Source of the DNA: Melieria omissa
Lineage: Eukaryota; Arthropoda; Insecta; Diptera; Ulidiidae
Length of the DNA: 64,000 bases
NCBI GenBank assembly: GCA_963971225.1
Contig: OZ020267.1
Location: 119,653,891 to 119,717,890, forward strand
Reading direction: 5' to 3'
Under the pieces are notes generated by a model. The model did no database searches. It had not been told where the DNA came from and saw nothing but the letters and a program-made list of their open reading frames with translations. Made by a program: the position numbers and the translations under genes. Shown piece by piece: positions 45,141 to 58,116 of this stretch (within the stretch, counting starts at the first letter, position 1; each line of letters opens with the position of its first letter).

Positions 45141-46444
45141 ATCCTATGAAACTCCCATTTTATAATACCAACCGAACACACGCGCAAACAATCGCAAACA
45201 TCGCAGTGGGCACACAACATTTTCTCCCATGTCCATCTCCAACATTCGTCCTCCATAAATAAAAACTTTTGACGTTTTTATTAGAAATTTTCCGCACCAC
45301 GAACTGTGAGGTGAAGAAACACAGCGAGACGGAACGAGGCTGAAAGAAGTCAGGGATAAACTCTCTAAATTTAATTAAATTGATATTTGTTTGGATATTT
45401 GGCACACGTCCGCAATATACTCGTACGTATGTATGTAGTACACATGTGTGTTGTGCTGCCGCGAATCTGAACTGCTATTCGAATCTATCCAAAACTTTGC
45501 CCAATTGACACTGCGATGACATATGATACCCCTCCGTTCCCCATCAGTCGCTACCACAACACGAAAATTCAGATCTAATTTTATTCAGCCGCTGGCAAAC
45601 TGGTCTCGCTGCGTTGGCACTTGACGCTCCAGACCAATTGTTCGAGTGGGTACAAGGCACATTTGGACACAGCCACCACGTGCTAAATTTCTAATGTTTT
45701 CTCAGAGTCTGAACGGCATGGTCGGTGCCCGGTATGCGCGCCCTGTGCGTTGGCCCACAGCAGCAACTTCTCTGAATGGCTCGATTCGGTAGCCAAGTGG
45801 AACCCTAACCGTCGTGGCTGCTGCGGCGATTGCCTATGATCGCAGCTATTTTAATGTAAATGCACCACTCGGCGCTCTGCTCCAAAACGGTCACATGCAA
45901 AGCATTTCACTTGACTTCTTATGTTTCAGCCGTGTGAGCCAGCACTTAGTAAGTGTCCACCAGCGCGCCGCCGAGCGGCACTCGCGGCATATTCTAATCA
46001 CAGTGCTTTGCGCTATGCACTGCGTGACAGATAAAAATACCCATGCAGTGCCGCCCATTACCTCTCACTAATGGCTCGTCGACGTCGACGTTGACTTCTT
46101 TTTCGAAATCTCCGTTCGCCAACTCAGGCGCTCGAGCAAATATTCGGTGCGCCCGTTGTGCGTTTGCCTCAGCGTTGCTGCTCGTAGTTGTAGCCGGTTT
46201 CACGCGCGTTGGTATGCGCCTCTTGTGATGCTTCTATAAATACCCAGCGTTCTGCTGTGGGCTCGGTGGTGAGTCCAATTACGAGTCTGGGGCTATTGCA
46301 CTCCACTGTATTTCATGACCAACGTAGCGCCGAATCGGCAATGTGTTTCCTCTTTTGTTGTATTTGTTTTTGTTGCATCAACAATGTCGTAGCTTTGTAA
46401 CGTTACTTTGGAGAAGCAGGCAAAGAAATCAATTGGGTATTATT
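45141..46444. other. Non-coding stretch, possible promoter-like TATA
   Basis: No coding sequence recognised. A TATAAATA box at ~46235-46242 lies in a GC-rich context (about 45780-46350) and could belong to a promoter, but no transcript start or exon can be supported. A CGTCGACGTCGACG palindrome lies near 46078-46091. Confidence 0.35.
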
Positions 46445-46603
46445 CAGTGGCGCACACAGGATTTCATTTGGAGGGAAGAGGATTCTGCACACAAATTTTG
46501 AGCCCAATACCATTTGAAATCTTATTTACCATCCACAAATTTTGTAACAAAGAGATATTTGAGGGGTTGAACACCCAAAGCCCCCATTGTGTGTGCGGCA
46601 GTG
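46445..46603. mobile_element. hAT-type MITE with CAGTGGCGCACACA end
   Basis: About 159 bp. The left end CAGTGGCGCACACAGG is mirrored by TGTGTGCGGCAGTG on the right (two mismatches). The interior (TTTCATTTGGAGGG ... GATATTTGAGGGG) matches the copy at 58117-58274. Terminal sequence and size fit hAT MITEs; the 8-bp duplication is not clear. Confidence 0.75.
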
Positions 46604-47318
46604 GTTTTTAGGTGGAAGAGCATTAACCCTCAATCGCCCACCCTGAGTCCATGGGGCTCACTACTTTACACTACTACTTTAATAAGTTGGTACAGGTTTA
46701 GTTGTTGTGCTGTGGCGTCCAGCTTGACGGCGTACAGCTAGAGTTATGTAAAGATATGGAATGAGATCTGTAACAAGAGGTTTTAATGTGGCCTGCAGAT
46801 AAATAAAAAACCATAAAAATTTAATAGATCTTGCATTATTTCGTAAACAAAATATGTGAGTCCCGGGTACTCAGGGTGGGTAGATAGCACCTGTAGGCTA
46901 TCCCGAAGACCCCACGGAACCGCGACGAAGTATTATATTAGGGGGAGAAAATACCTAGCTGTCCCTACTGCATTGGCGACGACGCTACTCCGCCATTATG
47001 GCCCTCCGACCTACAATATTTATTTCCAGGCGTCTGCGCTTCACCCACCATTTCACTGACTGGCCACCCGTCTTGCCCGGGCGCCATCGAACGTGTGTTC
47101 GGCAGTGGTAATTGGCATGGGATGCTCTCAAAAGACAAGCTTATTCAGAAGAAAAGCGCTCAGCCATCAGTTGAGAGAGAATCCAACAAACAAAATATTT
47201 TTTACGTTGTTATTCCAATCAGGAAACCCAAAATCCGCTGACTTAATAAAATAATATTAAATAAAATATGTTTAAAACTTGGTTCAGTCTTGGAATAACA
47301 ACAAGCAGATGCAACAAG
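46604..47318. other. Non-coding stretch
   Basis: No gene or repeat recognised. A GC-richer block at 46855-47110 contains GTCCCGGGTACTCAGGGTGG but shows no domain. Confidence 0.35.
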
Positions 47319-47405
47319 CAGCCGCCGTAGCTCAGCTGGCTAGTGCGTTGGGCCGCGAGTCAAATTCGACGCTCGAACCGAAGGTTCAATACTCCGTTGC
47401 GCTTA
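47319..47405 (+). repeat. tRNA-like sequence (SINE head or pseudogene)
   Basis: It starts GCCGCCGTAGCTCAGCTGGC, which contains a good Pol III A box (TAGCTCAGCTGG). About 50 bp on is GGTTCAATACTCC, a degenerate B box. The spacing fits a tRNA, but stems do not pair well and the anticodon arm is not recognisable, so a working tRNA is unlikely. An A-rich stretch and GAAAAAAAGAAAAAACAAC follow, as in a short SINE. Confidence 0.55.
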
Positions 47406-50400
47406 CACCGAAAAAAAGAAAAAACAACAATTTTTCTTTCGGCGGCTGTCCTCTTAGCAGGGTGGTTTTCTTAAGGGGTTTTAATTAATTGATTCCAAAG
47501 CAATTTCTTTTGCATTTGGCTATTTACATCGACCACCCGAACATCGACTAAGATTATGAGTTAAACCCATCAATCATCCAAAACTCGTTTGTTTTTCTCT
47601 TTTAGGTTTTGCTCTTGAGATAATAAAAAATTAAAAACAAATATTGAAAAACGGCAACCAAGCATTTAAGCTATTTGTATTTCACATCTTCCCCCAACCC
47701 CCCGCCCCGCACACACATGCACTAAAATCGCCTAAGTAAGAAGAATTTCAATTCTATTCAAAATGTTAATTATGTAAATAAAGAATGTCTGCGAGTCGGC
47801 ACAGTGATTCACACTTTAGATAAAGTAAAAGGTAAATTAAAGAATAAAAGTAGGTAATTTTGTAGCGAAGCAACATCCGTTTGTAAAGTGCCAAGTTTTT
47901 CGTGCATTTGCCTCGTTCGCGGCATAACAGAAACATAAAAGCAAAATGCAATAAAGTCAAGCAGCAAAAACGCGCCACTAAGTATCCACTCGTATTATTT
48001 ACAGTTGCCGGTTGGCAGTTGGTGTTTATCTGCGAGTGCGCACTGGGTGGGCGTGCGAGGCTGTGATGCTTTGAAGCACTGCTTGTTTCCTAATTCAACA
48101 AGCAGACAACGGCGCGCATGGTTTTACTGCGCTGCAGCTGACACGTCGACTGCGAGACGTTCTCGCCCACCACATCCGCAATTGGTTAGCCGGAAAACGA
48201 AGCGTGGAGGCACAGCCTTGAGAGTCTACCTCTAGGAGGACAGCCGCTATCTAGCTGGCTATAATGGCCGTTCCAAATGTGCGCAGCTGCAACGCGGCAA
48301 GCTTCGCTTGCAAGGTACGCATGTGCCCGGCACCGGCTCACCCAGCAACTACGTGCATGCGGTACTAGTTATTTGCTTTTTCGCTGGCAATGCCAGCTCC
48401 TGTCGGCCACTAAAAGCTTTTTGATTATGAAAAATGCTCAGAACATATGCTCCAAATGACTCTCGCTTCCCGCCGTCAGCAATACCCACCATACCAACAC
48501 CACCGACTCCGTCAGCGCTCACGCACATTCGCTCGCTTTTGTCCTGATTTCGCTCATTCCCATTTCTCTTATTCTCGACCTCGTCCCTGTCTCTGTTTCT
48601 GTAACTCCCGCTACAACATTACTGCTGCTGTCGTCGTTATTGTTGTTATCGTTGGTAATTTCAGTTGAATAAACAACAAACTGAACAACTCAAATACAAC
48701 TCTGCACTCATTTTAAAAATAGTGAGTTGGGATAAGAACAGCGCGATGAATGGGACTAATTTCATTGCAAGCGCAGAGGAGTTGTTGAAACGTACTGCAA
48801 GACATTTTTTTTCAAGAGTTATTCTTTTAACCACAACAGTGTCTGTAGTTTTTCCGCATAAGATTACACATGCGAAAATGTATACGCTTTTCATCAACAA
48901 TTAGCAAATGTAAATTAACATTCAACTCAATGACTCGTCATTCCGACGAAACAAGACCTTTGTGGACCCAAATCAAAAATTGAACTAAGCATTTAGAGAA
49001 TCAAAGGGCTTTATCGGTAGTTTACCTCAGTGCACCGTGATAGGTGATGACTAGATACAGCCAGTCTAGGCAGCTTTAAAATTGCCACACATGCCACACT
49101 TACCACATTTAACTAACTTAGAATTAGAGAATCCCAGTTCATGACCCATTTCTGCTCACCTCTGAAGATTGGAGGCCAAACTACTGTAAGTGAGGCGATG
49201 CACAATCTATAGTTGCATTATTCTAAGCAAGTTAATACTTGGGATATTCTCACATCCAGCAAATTTCTCAACCAGAAGCCGTTTTCAAAGTTATGCGTTC
49301 AAATACCGCGTACTCGGTCAATTTGTTGTTATTTAACAGAACTAGTGCCTTTGTTTATTAATCACAGAATCGCCGTTCACACTCCGCCAGCAGCCACACC
49401 GCAGCCAGAAGATAATCCAAACGCTGACCGGTCATCCCCAGCCGAGTGTTGCTGGTTAATTGCAGTACGAGCGCACAACTCGCGCGCCGCCGTCCCTGCT
49501 GCAGCTGCCATGGCCGTTGCCGTTCCCGCTGTTGCCAGCATCAAGTCAAACTGGCAGTAATTGCACATTTTCTGCATTTGTGAAGCTGCGTTTATCCGTT
49601 TGCTGGGTGGCCTGAGACAACCGAGTGGCTGGCTGCAGTTCGGCCCCAATCAGTCCGGTTGTTTCAGTCTCTTTAAGATTAAATGCAGAAATTGGAAACA
49701 CAAAACGCACATTGCTCGCATTCCCTTCACAGCCCCGGTCGCTTGCTCGATATTACATAAACATTTACTGGCTGCTGCAATGTGGCATTTCATTTTGCTC
49801 TGGATGCGAGCGTTCTTAATTGCCTTTCATTAAATTGTTCTCGGTTCTCATGGAAATAAATTGTTCATACGCCTCGGTGTGCAGCCGCATTGTGAGTGGA
49901 GAGTGTTTTTCGTTTTGCCTTCGCTCGTTTGCGTTTTTTAGTTCAGGCAAGCAATAAAGAACAATTGTGCTAAATTAAAAAAGAAACACAAACACACACA
50001 CACACACACAACTACAACTTCAACAACATACAACGGAAAAATCAAAGGGAAAAACTAAGTTGCCATTTCCGGTTGAATCCAGTGCCAGTCGTCAGTCGTT
50101 GGCTGTCGGCGCATTTTCAGCATCACCAATCAAAGGATATTTTTATCACGCCCATGAACGCTCGACGCCGTCCGAACGCTTGTGCGGTATTTTTAATTGC
50201 TCCAATATTACGTTTACTGCACATTTTAGTTGAGAGATTGGCCTCCAATAAATATTCACATGCGTGTGGGCCAAGCCGTCTGTTGTCCGAATTATGCAAA
50301 TCGAAAACGCACGCAAATAGCAAACGTTCGTAGTTACGTCATGCGTCCACATATGTCTATGTATATACGTGTGCGTTTACTTTTGCAAGAAGTAATTTTG

Positions 50401-51105
50401 TCAAAAAAAAAAAGCGAGCCAAACACTGCGCTACTCTTGCTGCCACCTTCACTTGCAGCCACAGCGATACCATCAAAAGCAGCCGGCAGCCAGCACTCTT
50501 AATGGTATCAGCCATATTTTCTCGTTAAGCCAAGGTAATCGGCACTTCTTCCAAATGGACCATAAGCCCGCTAAAATGTTGCCATCAGCAGCGACGCGCA
50601 CACCGCAGCCCTTATCCGTGCCGGCGAGTGCTTTGGTGAGGGAGTGAGCGCAATAACGGCGAATACGTTTCGATTATGGCCACATTTTTCTTAAATTTAT
50701 TTATTTCCCCCTTCTCGAGGGTGCGCCCAGACTTGCATTGACCGTTACCAAGGCAATATTTCTAAATTGGATAGTAACGGCCAGCGGCTACGAATGAATA
50801 ATATCGAAATAATTCAAAGTTTTTGAAAATGCGTAAATTGCCAACAATCATGCATTACAATATGCGTAAATTGCTGATAAATTGCATCGATTCAACTGAA
50901 GTTTTTAATTGGAAATATTTAGCTCCATATTTTCATCTTACGACCAACTTTCGGTAATTCAAACAGTTAATACAGCTTAACGTAATTAATGAGCCAAAAA
51001 AGTTTTGCAATTTCACAACACTGAAAAAATTTTATTCATATAGTTAAATTCCAAAAACCACAACTACAATGGACATGAACATGTCATATGAAAATCGGTT
51101 GCTAC
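47406..51105. other. Non-coding stretch
   Basis: No supported gene. GC-rich block at about 48000-48500; (AC)n run at 49988-50009; CAGCAG-type simple repeats near 49480-49540 and 50450-50490. The last 8 bases, GTTGCTAC, are the left target duplication of the next element. Confidence 0.4.
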
Positions 51106-51307
51106 TAGGCATCGCAATCCCGGGATCCCGGGATCCCGGACTTTTTCCAGTCCCGAAAATCCCGGGATTCAAATTCTTTTATCCCGGGATTTTCGGGATT
51201 GCAAAAGATGCTTCAAAGTTCAAATGAAATAAATTTTAAGGCACAAAAACCCAATTCCTTATTTGAGGGAGAAGGAAGGGGATAGAGTGCGTCTTTTGCA
51301 AAAGGCT

Positions 51308-51469
51308 TATGATTATTTACTAAGCATTCAACCAACAAGTGTTGAATCTGAAGGATGTTTCTCTTCAGCAGGGTTCATTTGAGATAAATTTCGCTCTAGA
51401 TAAGAGAACAAAACACTTAATGCCTTTGTATTTTTAAGATCTCAGTTTTTAGTTAATCAAAACGCTTAA
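51308..51469 (+). pseudogene. hAT C-terminal dimerisation remnant
   Basis: Read in frame: YDYLLSIQPTSVESEGCFSS, then AGFI, a TGA, DKFRSR, a TAA, and ENKTLNAFVFLRSQFL to a stop at 51467-51469. PTS-ESE-CFS-AG followed by RS and TLNA-FLR is the hATC dimerisation motif. Two in-frame stops and loss of everything upstream make it inactive. Confidence 0.85.
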
Positions 51470-51668
51470 CTTTTTTATCGAAATAATCGAAGTAAAACTA
51501 AAAGCACAAACAAATTAACTATTTTATTTTTTTTATCAAATATGCATATATATGCACTTTATGATACATCGGTTGCAAAATAATAAGTTATGTTTAAGTG
51601 TCATTTTTGGATAAAACAAAATGCTATGAAACTGAAGTTAAATGTCAAATGAAAAACTTTTAAGTTAA

Positions 51669-52010
51669 CTCTTCAATTCCCAGTGTCACCTGTAGGTGAC
51701 AGATGCTTAATATTTGTTTTCCTACCAGGTTTTTATTTTAAAATTCTAACACTTGTATAGCAAAGTCAATTAGTAGTACTTGTTTATTTAATTTTCCTAC
51801 CAACACTAGCGATACGTCATATGTAAAATTTATTCATTTGTTTCACGCGTAATTAAAGCAGTGCGAGTTTGTGTGGTTTCTTTCAATATAAAAATGAGGG
51901 TAGTTTAAACATTTTTTATGTATTTTTTTGTCTTATCCAAACGTATCTAAGCTCTTTTATTTAAAAAGAAAATTTTCTTTTTCACTATTTTGGACATGGG
52001 AATTGAAGGG
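51669..52010. mobile_element. TTAA-flanked MITE inside hAT element
   Basis: A 342-bp element with ends CTCTTCAATTCCCA and, complemented, CCCTTCAATTCCCA, flanked by TTAA (51665-51668 and 52011-52014). A palindrome, GTCACCTGTAGGTGAC, lies at 51683-51698. No gene. It fits a piggyBac-type MITE and must have inserted after the surrounding hAT. Confidence 0.85.
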
Positions 52011-52255
52011 TTAAACAAAATGTTATTAAATTCAAGATAAAAAATCTTGAAACTACCCAAATGTGATTAAAATGTGTCCATTTTTATGATAAATATATTA
52101 TAAACAAGTATTTATGCAATTCGGGAAAATTGTTTTATTAAAAAATTTTTTATATGAATCCCGGGATTAAATCCCGGGATCCCGGGATTTGACTTTTCAA
52201 TCCCGAAAATCCCGGGATCGCAAAATGGCAAAAAATTGCGATCCCTAGTTGCTAC

Positions 52256-55200
52256 ATACATACATGAATGATACCACTACATGAATGATAACAGTGTTAA
52301 TTTGAATTAAGATTTATTTTACAATGAAATGAAATGTTACTGGAATCAAGGTGGTTTTATGTGTTTATTCGATTAGATTTGTTTAGAAAATTAAAATTAA
52401 TTACATTTTACTGCTAAATTTTTTTCGAAAAAAATTGTTTTAAAACCCCGTCTTCTCCAGGACAAATTCTGACTACACCCCTGCATACCTATTCATTATG
52501 TTAGCGTGCTAAATGCTTCAATTATGTCGAACGAGATACGTTCTTTTTATAGATTACAGCGACAACATGCAATTCTCTTCTTCCTTGAGCGAAAATCATT
52601 GCGCGGCATTTTCTCAGTGTGTGATTTGCGTGATAGGTGTTTAAATTTTGAAAATTCGGAACTAAGTATAAACCGAAATAATGGAAATTGCATACACATA
52701 TTTCGCTGATAACCGACACCGTACTCGGACGTGTGCAAGACGCGGTGAACGGCGCGAACAACTACTTACTGGGAAAGAACTGCAAAAGAGCATTAATGAA
52801 ATTATACTGTTGCTTTCTGCGTGTCTCTCGCCCCCAACACGAAACCAGCACTTGCGTTTCACACATTTCTCCTCGTCCCCATGCGATTTCCCCACATTCA
52901 ATTACCACGACCCAACCGACAAAACGGCCAAATCGCCCCCACCCTACGACGTGAGTGTATCGTTTTTGGGCGCAATGACGCGCAAACTAGCCCTCAGCTT
53001 CACGGGATGCTCGGCTTTGCGCACGGTTTACCTTCAGATTTAAAGGTTCGAACTCGGAAGTTGCTGCCTCAGGAGGCCGGCTGGAATGCACCAACGAAAG
53101 AATGCCGGCGTAAAATGAAAAAATAATCAAATACAAGCTTTTTTGCACTTTGCATACAAAGTGCCCTTAACCAACGCTTCGCTTTTGCGGTGCTTCGTGG
53201 CTCTCCAAGTTAAGCTCTTTTTTAAATGGGTTTCTTATGGAAATTTTGTGGAAATACGGCGGGCGCCAATGCGCCAATGAGTCGAGCATGAGAGTCAGAG
53301 CGACAGGGAGTACGATAGCAAGCGATGAAGTAGAATGCGCAGCACTGGGCGAATATGGATGCAGATTTTCGTAGCTCATACTCTTTTCATCCGTAAATGC
53401 CATCAAGCACAGATTTCACTTCAACAACAACATTTGGAAGCACAGTAGCACAAAGAGAAAGAAAGAGAACAGTCAAGTGGGAAGCCTATAATGTACAATA
53501 GTCAATGGAGTTTAAAAATTAAATCACCTAAAACGACGACGCCACCCCCAGGGTATCACATCCATTGGTTCGAAATTATCCTATCATTTGGTCATTCAGA
53601 CGATTACTGGTGAAACGTAAGAAACATGCAAGCAGATACCATCTCCTTTCCACATTTCCTCACTTTTCAAACTTTATCAACAAAAAATAGTATTGGAAAA
53701 CATATATAGGAAAAATGCAAAGGTAGGTATGTCTCTAGTATATATGTACGTAGATACTATACTTGCAGCGGTGATACAATTTGATCTCGTTGTGTTAGAA
53801 CAGTCTCTATCACTTCAAATTGCTTAAAACTCAGATATGTATCTATGGCTCCAAACGAACTTAACAGTTTTCTGTTTGTCCATAGCCAAGTCGAACAACA
53901 AAATATCTGTGCGCTTTACTACCAACTGAAGAAATAGCACATTCGACACTTTCATACTGAAACACCCCCTGTTTCAACAGTAGAGAAATCATCACGGTCC
54001 GCAGATTAAGACATATGATTAGAATCGCAAAAAAAAAGAGTTTCTCTGGCGAATAAACAGTGTGAACTTTTGTAAAGGGAACTTTTGTAGAGTCGCCAAG
54101 AAGAACCATGCACAACTATTGTATATGTAAGCATAGGTATAGTAATGGATCACTGACTGATCACTGCTCAAAGAACATGACTAGGGGTCCTATCGGAAAG
54201 GACTCGAGAAAGTTCGTCCACATAGTTTCAAGGCAGTTCCTCATATACTTAGTAATGCCAGGTGCCCAATATGTATATAAGTGTGCATCGAGCCAGCCAG
54301 TTGAACCTTTCCTATGGGAACAAAAAACTAATCACAAATTTTTCATTATGCGCAACTTGGCTGTGGTTTCAAGACTAGTGCCCTAATAAATACGATTTCA
54401 TTTCACTTTACTACTTTGCCCGCAGCTTGAAGGGTGAACGTCCAGTTGCCAAAGCAAATTGCAACTCACTGACAGGCAGCCTGATACCATTTGGCGTTAC
54501 TTCGCCGTAGTTTGCAATATAAGTCTCACCCGAAACTCGCCTCCGGTGTGCTTAATAAACAATGGGTGCATACAACCTGCTTACCAATTCGAATAAACAC
54601 TTAAGTCCACAATTTGCAGAGCTTCAGGGCCAACAAACATTGACCGCCCCTCCACACAATTCCACGTGGATAACAACCGCATCGAAATTTATGCAGCTGC
54701 GCCTCGCCGTCAGCCCCGTGTTTGTGTTCGCGTGTGCCCGCGTGCATGGGTGCGTGGCGGTGTATGCAGCTCCCGACAACACTTTAGCCAAACTGTTGCG
54801 GCAACAAAAGATTGCAGCAGCAGCAGCGACGTGGACAGGTCGAGCGGACGAATGCGAGTGGAACCGGTGGAACCACCCACTGACCACATAGAGCGCCGTT
54901 ACAATTTCACAGCAGCTGCATCATTGTGGCCACATAAACAAAACAGGGAATGCGTCTCACCCGCTGACTGCATCCAAACTCGCACACAAGCGCCCACGCT
55001 CGCACGTCCATCCGCTGCAGTCGGAGGTCCACTCGAACACCTTATTTATGCGGAACCCCATTTGTTGGCAGCATTTAAATGAAATGGCGCACACCGGTTG
55101 CATACCGCGGCGCGGCGGGACAGGCGGCGCGGCGCAGCACTTCTTGCTGACTCAATTCACGTTCCACCGTGCGTTGCACAAGTGCAAGTGTTGCCCTTTG

Positions 55201-56149
55201 GCAGCGTTTGGGCCGGCTGTGCTGGTGGTGATGGCGACGTAGGAGCTTTGGTTGATGTTGTTGCTGCCGGCGCTATTGTGGCCGTTTCTGTTGCTGCCTC
55301 ACCTTCGTCATATTCTCAGTTACTTTCCGTTGCCGCTTCATTGCAACTGAATGGACAATTCACCATTTGCATCCGGTTGCCATTTTGGCGTAAGAAAGTT
55401 TTCGACAATGCCACAGCGCCACAGCGGCAACTGCATGCCGCATAAATTACCCACCGCACACGAAAGCCACACGGAAAGGCGCCGACACGAGTGCACGTGA
55501 AGAAAGTGCAACGTCAAAGAATGCCTGCGGGCAGCTCGGAGGGCGGACTTTCATTACGAGCCGCTCGTATCCGAGGTCCAGGTCGCGGACACGGCATGCC
55601 AACCAGTCAGCCAGTGCAAGACCGGACAAGGGTGCGGCGAATGCGAAAAGTAACATTTTCATTTTTCACAAATGCAAATACGCGCCACAATCTGCATTTC
55701 AATGTCCACCTGGGATCAAGGAAGTTGCCGAGGTGCGTTTTTAATTTCAAATTCACATAATTTTCGAAATAGTAAAATAGTTCTGCCGCATCGCTGATTT
55801 CTTACGCATCTGAATGTTTGCAGTGGAAGGAGGAGCGTTTCGGCAACGAAATTAAATTCACCGAAAAGTCAGCGATTTTTCACCGCAGCTGAATGATTAC
55901 TAAGCTATATAAAGCCAGTTTTTGGGGGACCAACATAACCGGCAACAAAGTGGGCCAAGTTTCTACTCTGCACATTTGCTGAGATTAAAGTCTGTTACAC
56001 GTAGAAACGCGCATGTGGTAATCAGAAGTGAGTAAAATCATGAAATAAACCTCCGTTATTAAATATTGTTACACAATTGAACATATTGAAACGATGAGTC
56101 ACTCTGTGCTGTGATATTGAAACGATTAATGCTTTTCCAAGCATACTTT
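52256..56149. other. Non-coding stretch
   Basis: No supported gene. CTACACCCCTG at 52480-52490 looks like one end of a hAT-type MITE without a partner. Hairpin GCACTTTGCATACAAAGTGC lies at ~53143-53163. Bases ~54600-55650 are GC-rich with overlapping open frames on both strands and no domains. Confidence 0.4.
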
Positions 56150-56463
56150 TAGGCATACACTTTGAAGTACGGCCGGCATGCTATAATGTCCATATGGCAG
56201 GGATAGTTCGCGGCAGTAATAGGTTGTGCTAGAACGATCGAGATAGAGACTGGAATGTGCAAGAAACTTCGGCGCGATAAGAAAACTAGTATAAAAGCAG
56301 CAGTGTTCAGCGTAAGGGGTCGAGTCTGTGTTGAGCAAGCAAAGGGGAAACATGCAATAGTAGTAGTGTAAAGTAGAGCAAGTGTAAGTGTGTAAATAAA
56401 GTGATTGTTGGTTTCTGACTGCATTTTGCGCTGAATAGTTGAAGTTGTTTTATTTTCAAACAC
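56150..56463 (+). other. Possible solo LTR of a retrotransposon
   Basis: Within 110 bp there is a TATAAAAGCAGCAG box (about 56290) followed by a purine-rich leader and AATAAAGTGATTGTTGG (poly-A signal, about 56395), the promoter-plus-poly-A spacing of a fly gypsy-type LTR. No second LTR, primer-binding site or gag/pol is seen nearby, and I cannot fix its ends or a target duplication. A small gene's promoter and terminator would look the same. Confidence 0.35.
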
Positions 56464-56477
56464 AATCCAATTTGTTT

Positions 56478-56528
56478 GAGGGGATGTTTGAGCCTCCAAG
56501 TCCCCCCCTGTGTGTGTGCCACTGCACT
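56478..56528 (-). repeat. Fragment of the CAGTGGCGCACACA MITE family
   Basis: The sequence GAGGGGATGTTTGAGCCTCC followed by CCCCCCTGTGTGTGTGCCAC is the right-hand end of the family seen at 46445 and 58117, complemented. The left end is absent. Confidence 0.55.
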
Positions 56529-58116
56529 GAACCCCAGTGAAAAGTTTGCGGAACAAAAATAGGGGCTTGCAGTGCTTTTATTCAACAGTAGAAACTATGT
56601 AAATTTCAATAACATTTTAGCGATTTTAGCTTTTTACATTGATGAAACAAAAACCAACGAATGAACTCGTCTTTCCAAAAACAATTCATTATTCAATTTA
56701 CTTATGGTTTAAAAGACAATTGTTGTTGTGCTTATTCTCAGACGATCACACATGCTCGTATTTCATTTTCTGTTGCGGAGTCTTTACTTTTTAGTAAAGC
56801 ATACTTTTTCCTATTACCTGCGTATGTGCACCGAAGAACTTACCTAATTCTTAAATTAAATTATAATTCTATTAATAAATGTTGGCTGTGTCACGACCAA
56901 TTTGACTCCCATTGGGATAATTTTTTTTAATTCTCCAAATCCAAAGCAACATGCGCGCCTTATCAGCCGGTTTACTTAATATTTCCCGCGCAAATTTAAA
57001 TTTTATATTTATTGTTCTCTGCGCGGCGCGTTACCCTGCGAATGTGTTTCAAACAAAGCGCGGAGCGCATCAACAACAACGATAACAGCGACAGTAATAA
57101 CACAATCCAGGCAGCGGCACATGCAGCAATGGGCAAATGGGGCAGGCGACTGACGCGAAGGCTGACACAACAGCGACGCAAGTTAACAACTCTCTTGGGG
57201 GCACGCGCAATAAAAGCACAACTACCTGCCCCATCGCGACAGAGCACCTCGTCGCGTCAACGGTAAGTGGAATATGAATGATTCTTTTTTACATTTCAAC
57301 GAGCTGAACACACGAAATCAACTCCCCCAAGCGCACCAAATCCCTGTTTTATACTCACATACGCATAACAACGAAGCTACACAAAAGTATGCAACTATTT
57401 ACAAGTCAAACATAAATACATAACCACACACACATACATACACACATACAAGCGCATTAAGACGGCAAAACGCGGTAGACGGCCACCGAAACAGGCTGGC
57501 AATGTGCCTGAATGACGCTGTCAACAGTCCTGATTTCATTCGTCGTTGCTGGTGGAATTGCTTCCTAGCGTTCATTCTCACCGCGCTCAGCTAACGCGGC
57601 CGCTTTTCTGGTACACAAACATGCCACCGCGTGTTCGCGGTATTTGCGGGCTTTCCCACTCTCCTCGCCCTTTAATCGAAGAGCACACAGCCGAACAGAG
57701 CAGCCATGATCATAAGCCGAGAGTGCTATACACCACCAGCAGCGGCGACATTGACTCGACTCCCCTGGCCGTGTCTTTGTTGCTGCTGTAATCGCGTTAT
57801 TAAATTGCTGGCGTATCTTTTGGCGTATTTCAGCTTAACGCCGGTTTTATTAGTCGTAAAGTTATGTCAACAATTCACACAGAATTTTAAATACGCGCAC
57901 ATTGTGGATGGCGCTTCGCAACGCATTCACAGATGAAGGATTATCTCCGACAATTTCTCCGTTGCTTTATCTTTCGACACAATGACAGCCCGATCTGGGG
58001 TGTCCTGACTTTATGAAATTAATCAATGTCTGTGGGGAGAGCGCTCGTTGTGCATTGTAACCGAAGGAAGACACACACACACACAGCAATGCAACCGTCC
58101 TTAATGCAAGTTTATC
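56529..58116. other. Non-coding stretch with one candidate exon
   Basis: At 57042-57262 a frame from ATG reads MCFKQSAERINNNDNSDSNN, is rich in Gln and Arg toward its end, and stops being open just after a good donor, CGGTAAGTGG. It could be a 5' exon, but no domain is recognised and no partner exon is found. The rest has (AC)n/(CATA)n repeats at 57420-57450 and 58073-58086 and no gene. Confidence 0.3.

Larger units (their letters stand above)
51106..52247 (+). mobile_element. hAT element with 8-bp target duplication
   Basis: A 1,142-bp element with ends TAGGCATCGCAATCCCGG and, complemented, TAGGGATCGCAAT, flanked by a perfect 8-bp duplication GTTGCTAC (51098-51105 and 52248-52255). Both ends are packed with inverted CCCGGGATCCCGGG and CCCGAAAATCCCGGG motifs. 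It contains a short remnant of a hAT transposase C-terminus and a nested TTAA-flanked MITE. The exact duplication says the insertion is fairly recent even though the gene is gone. Confidence 0.95.

Noticed and set aside
47319..47405. Working tRNA gene
   Set aside because: The A box is good but the B box and anticodon arm are degenerate.
52480..52490. CTACACCCCTG as a complete hAT MITE
   Set aside because: Only one end found; no partner end within a plausible distance.
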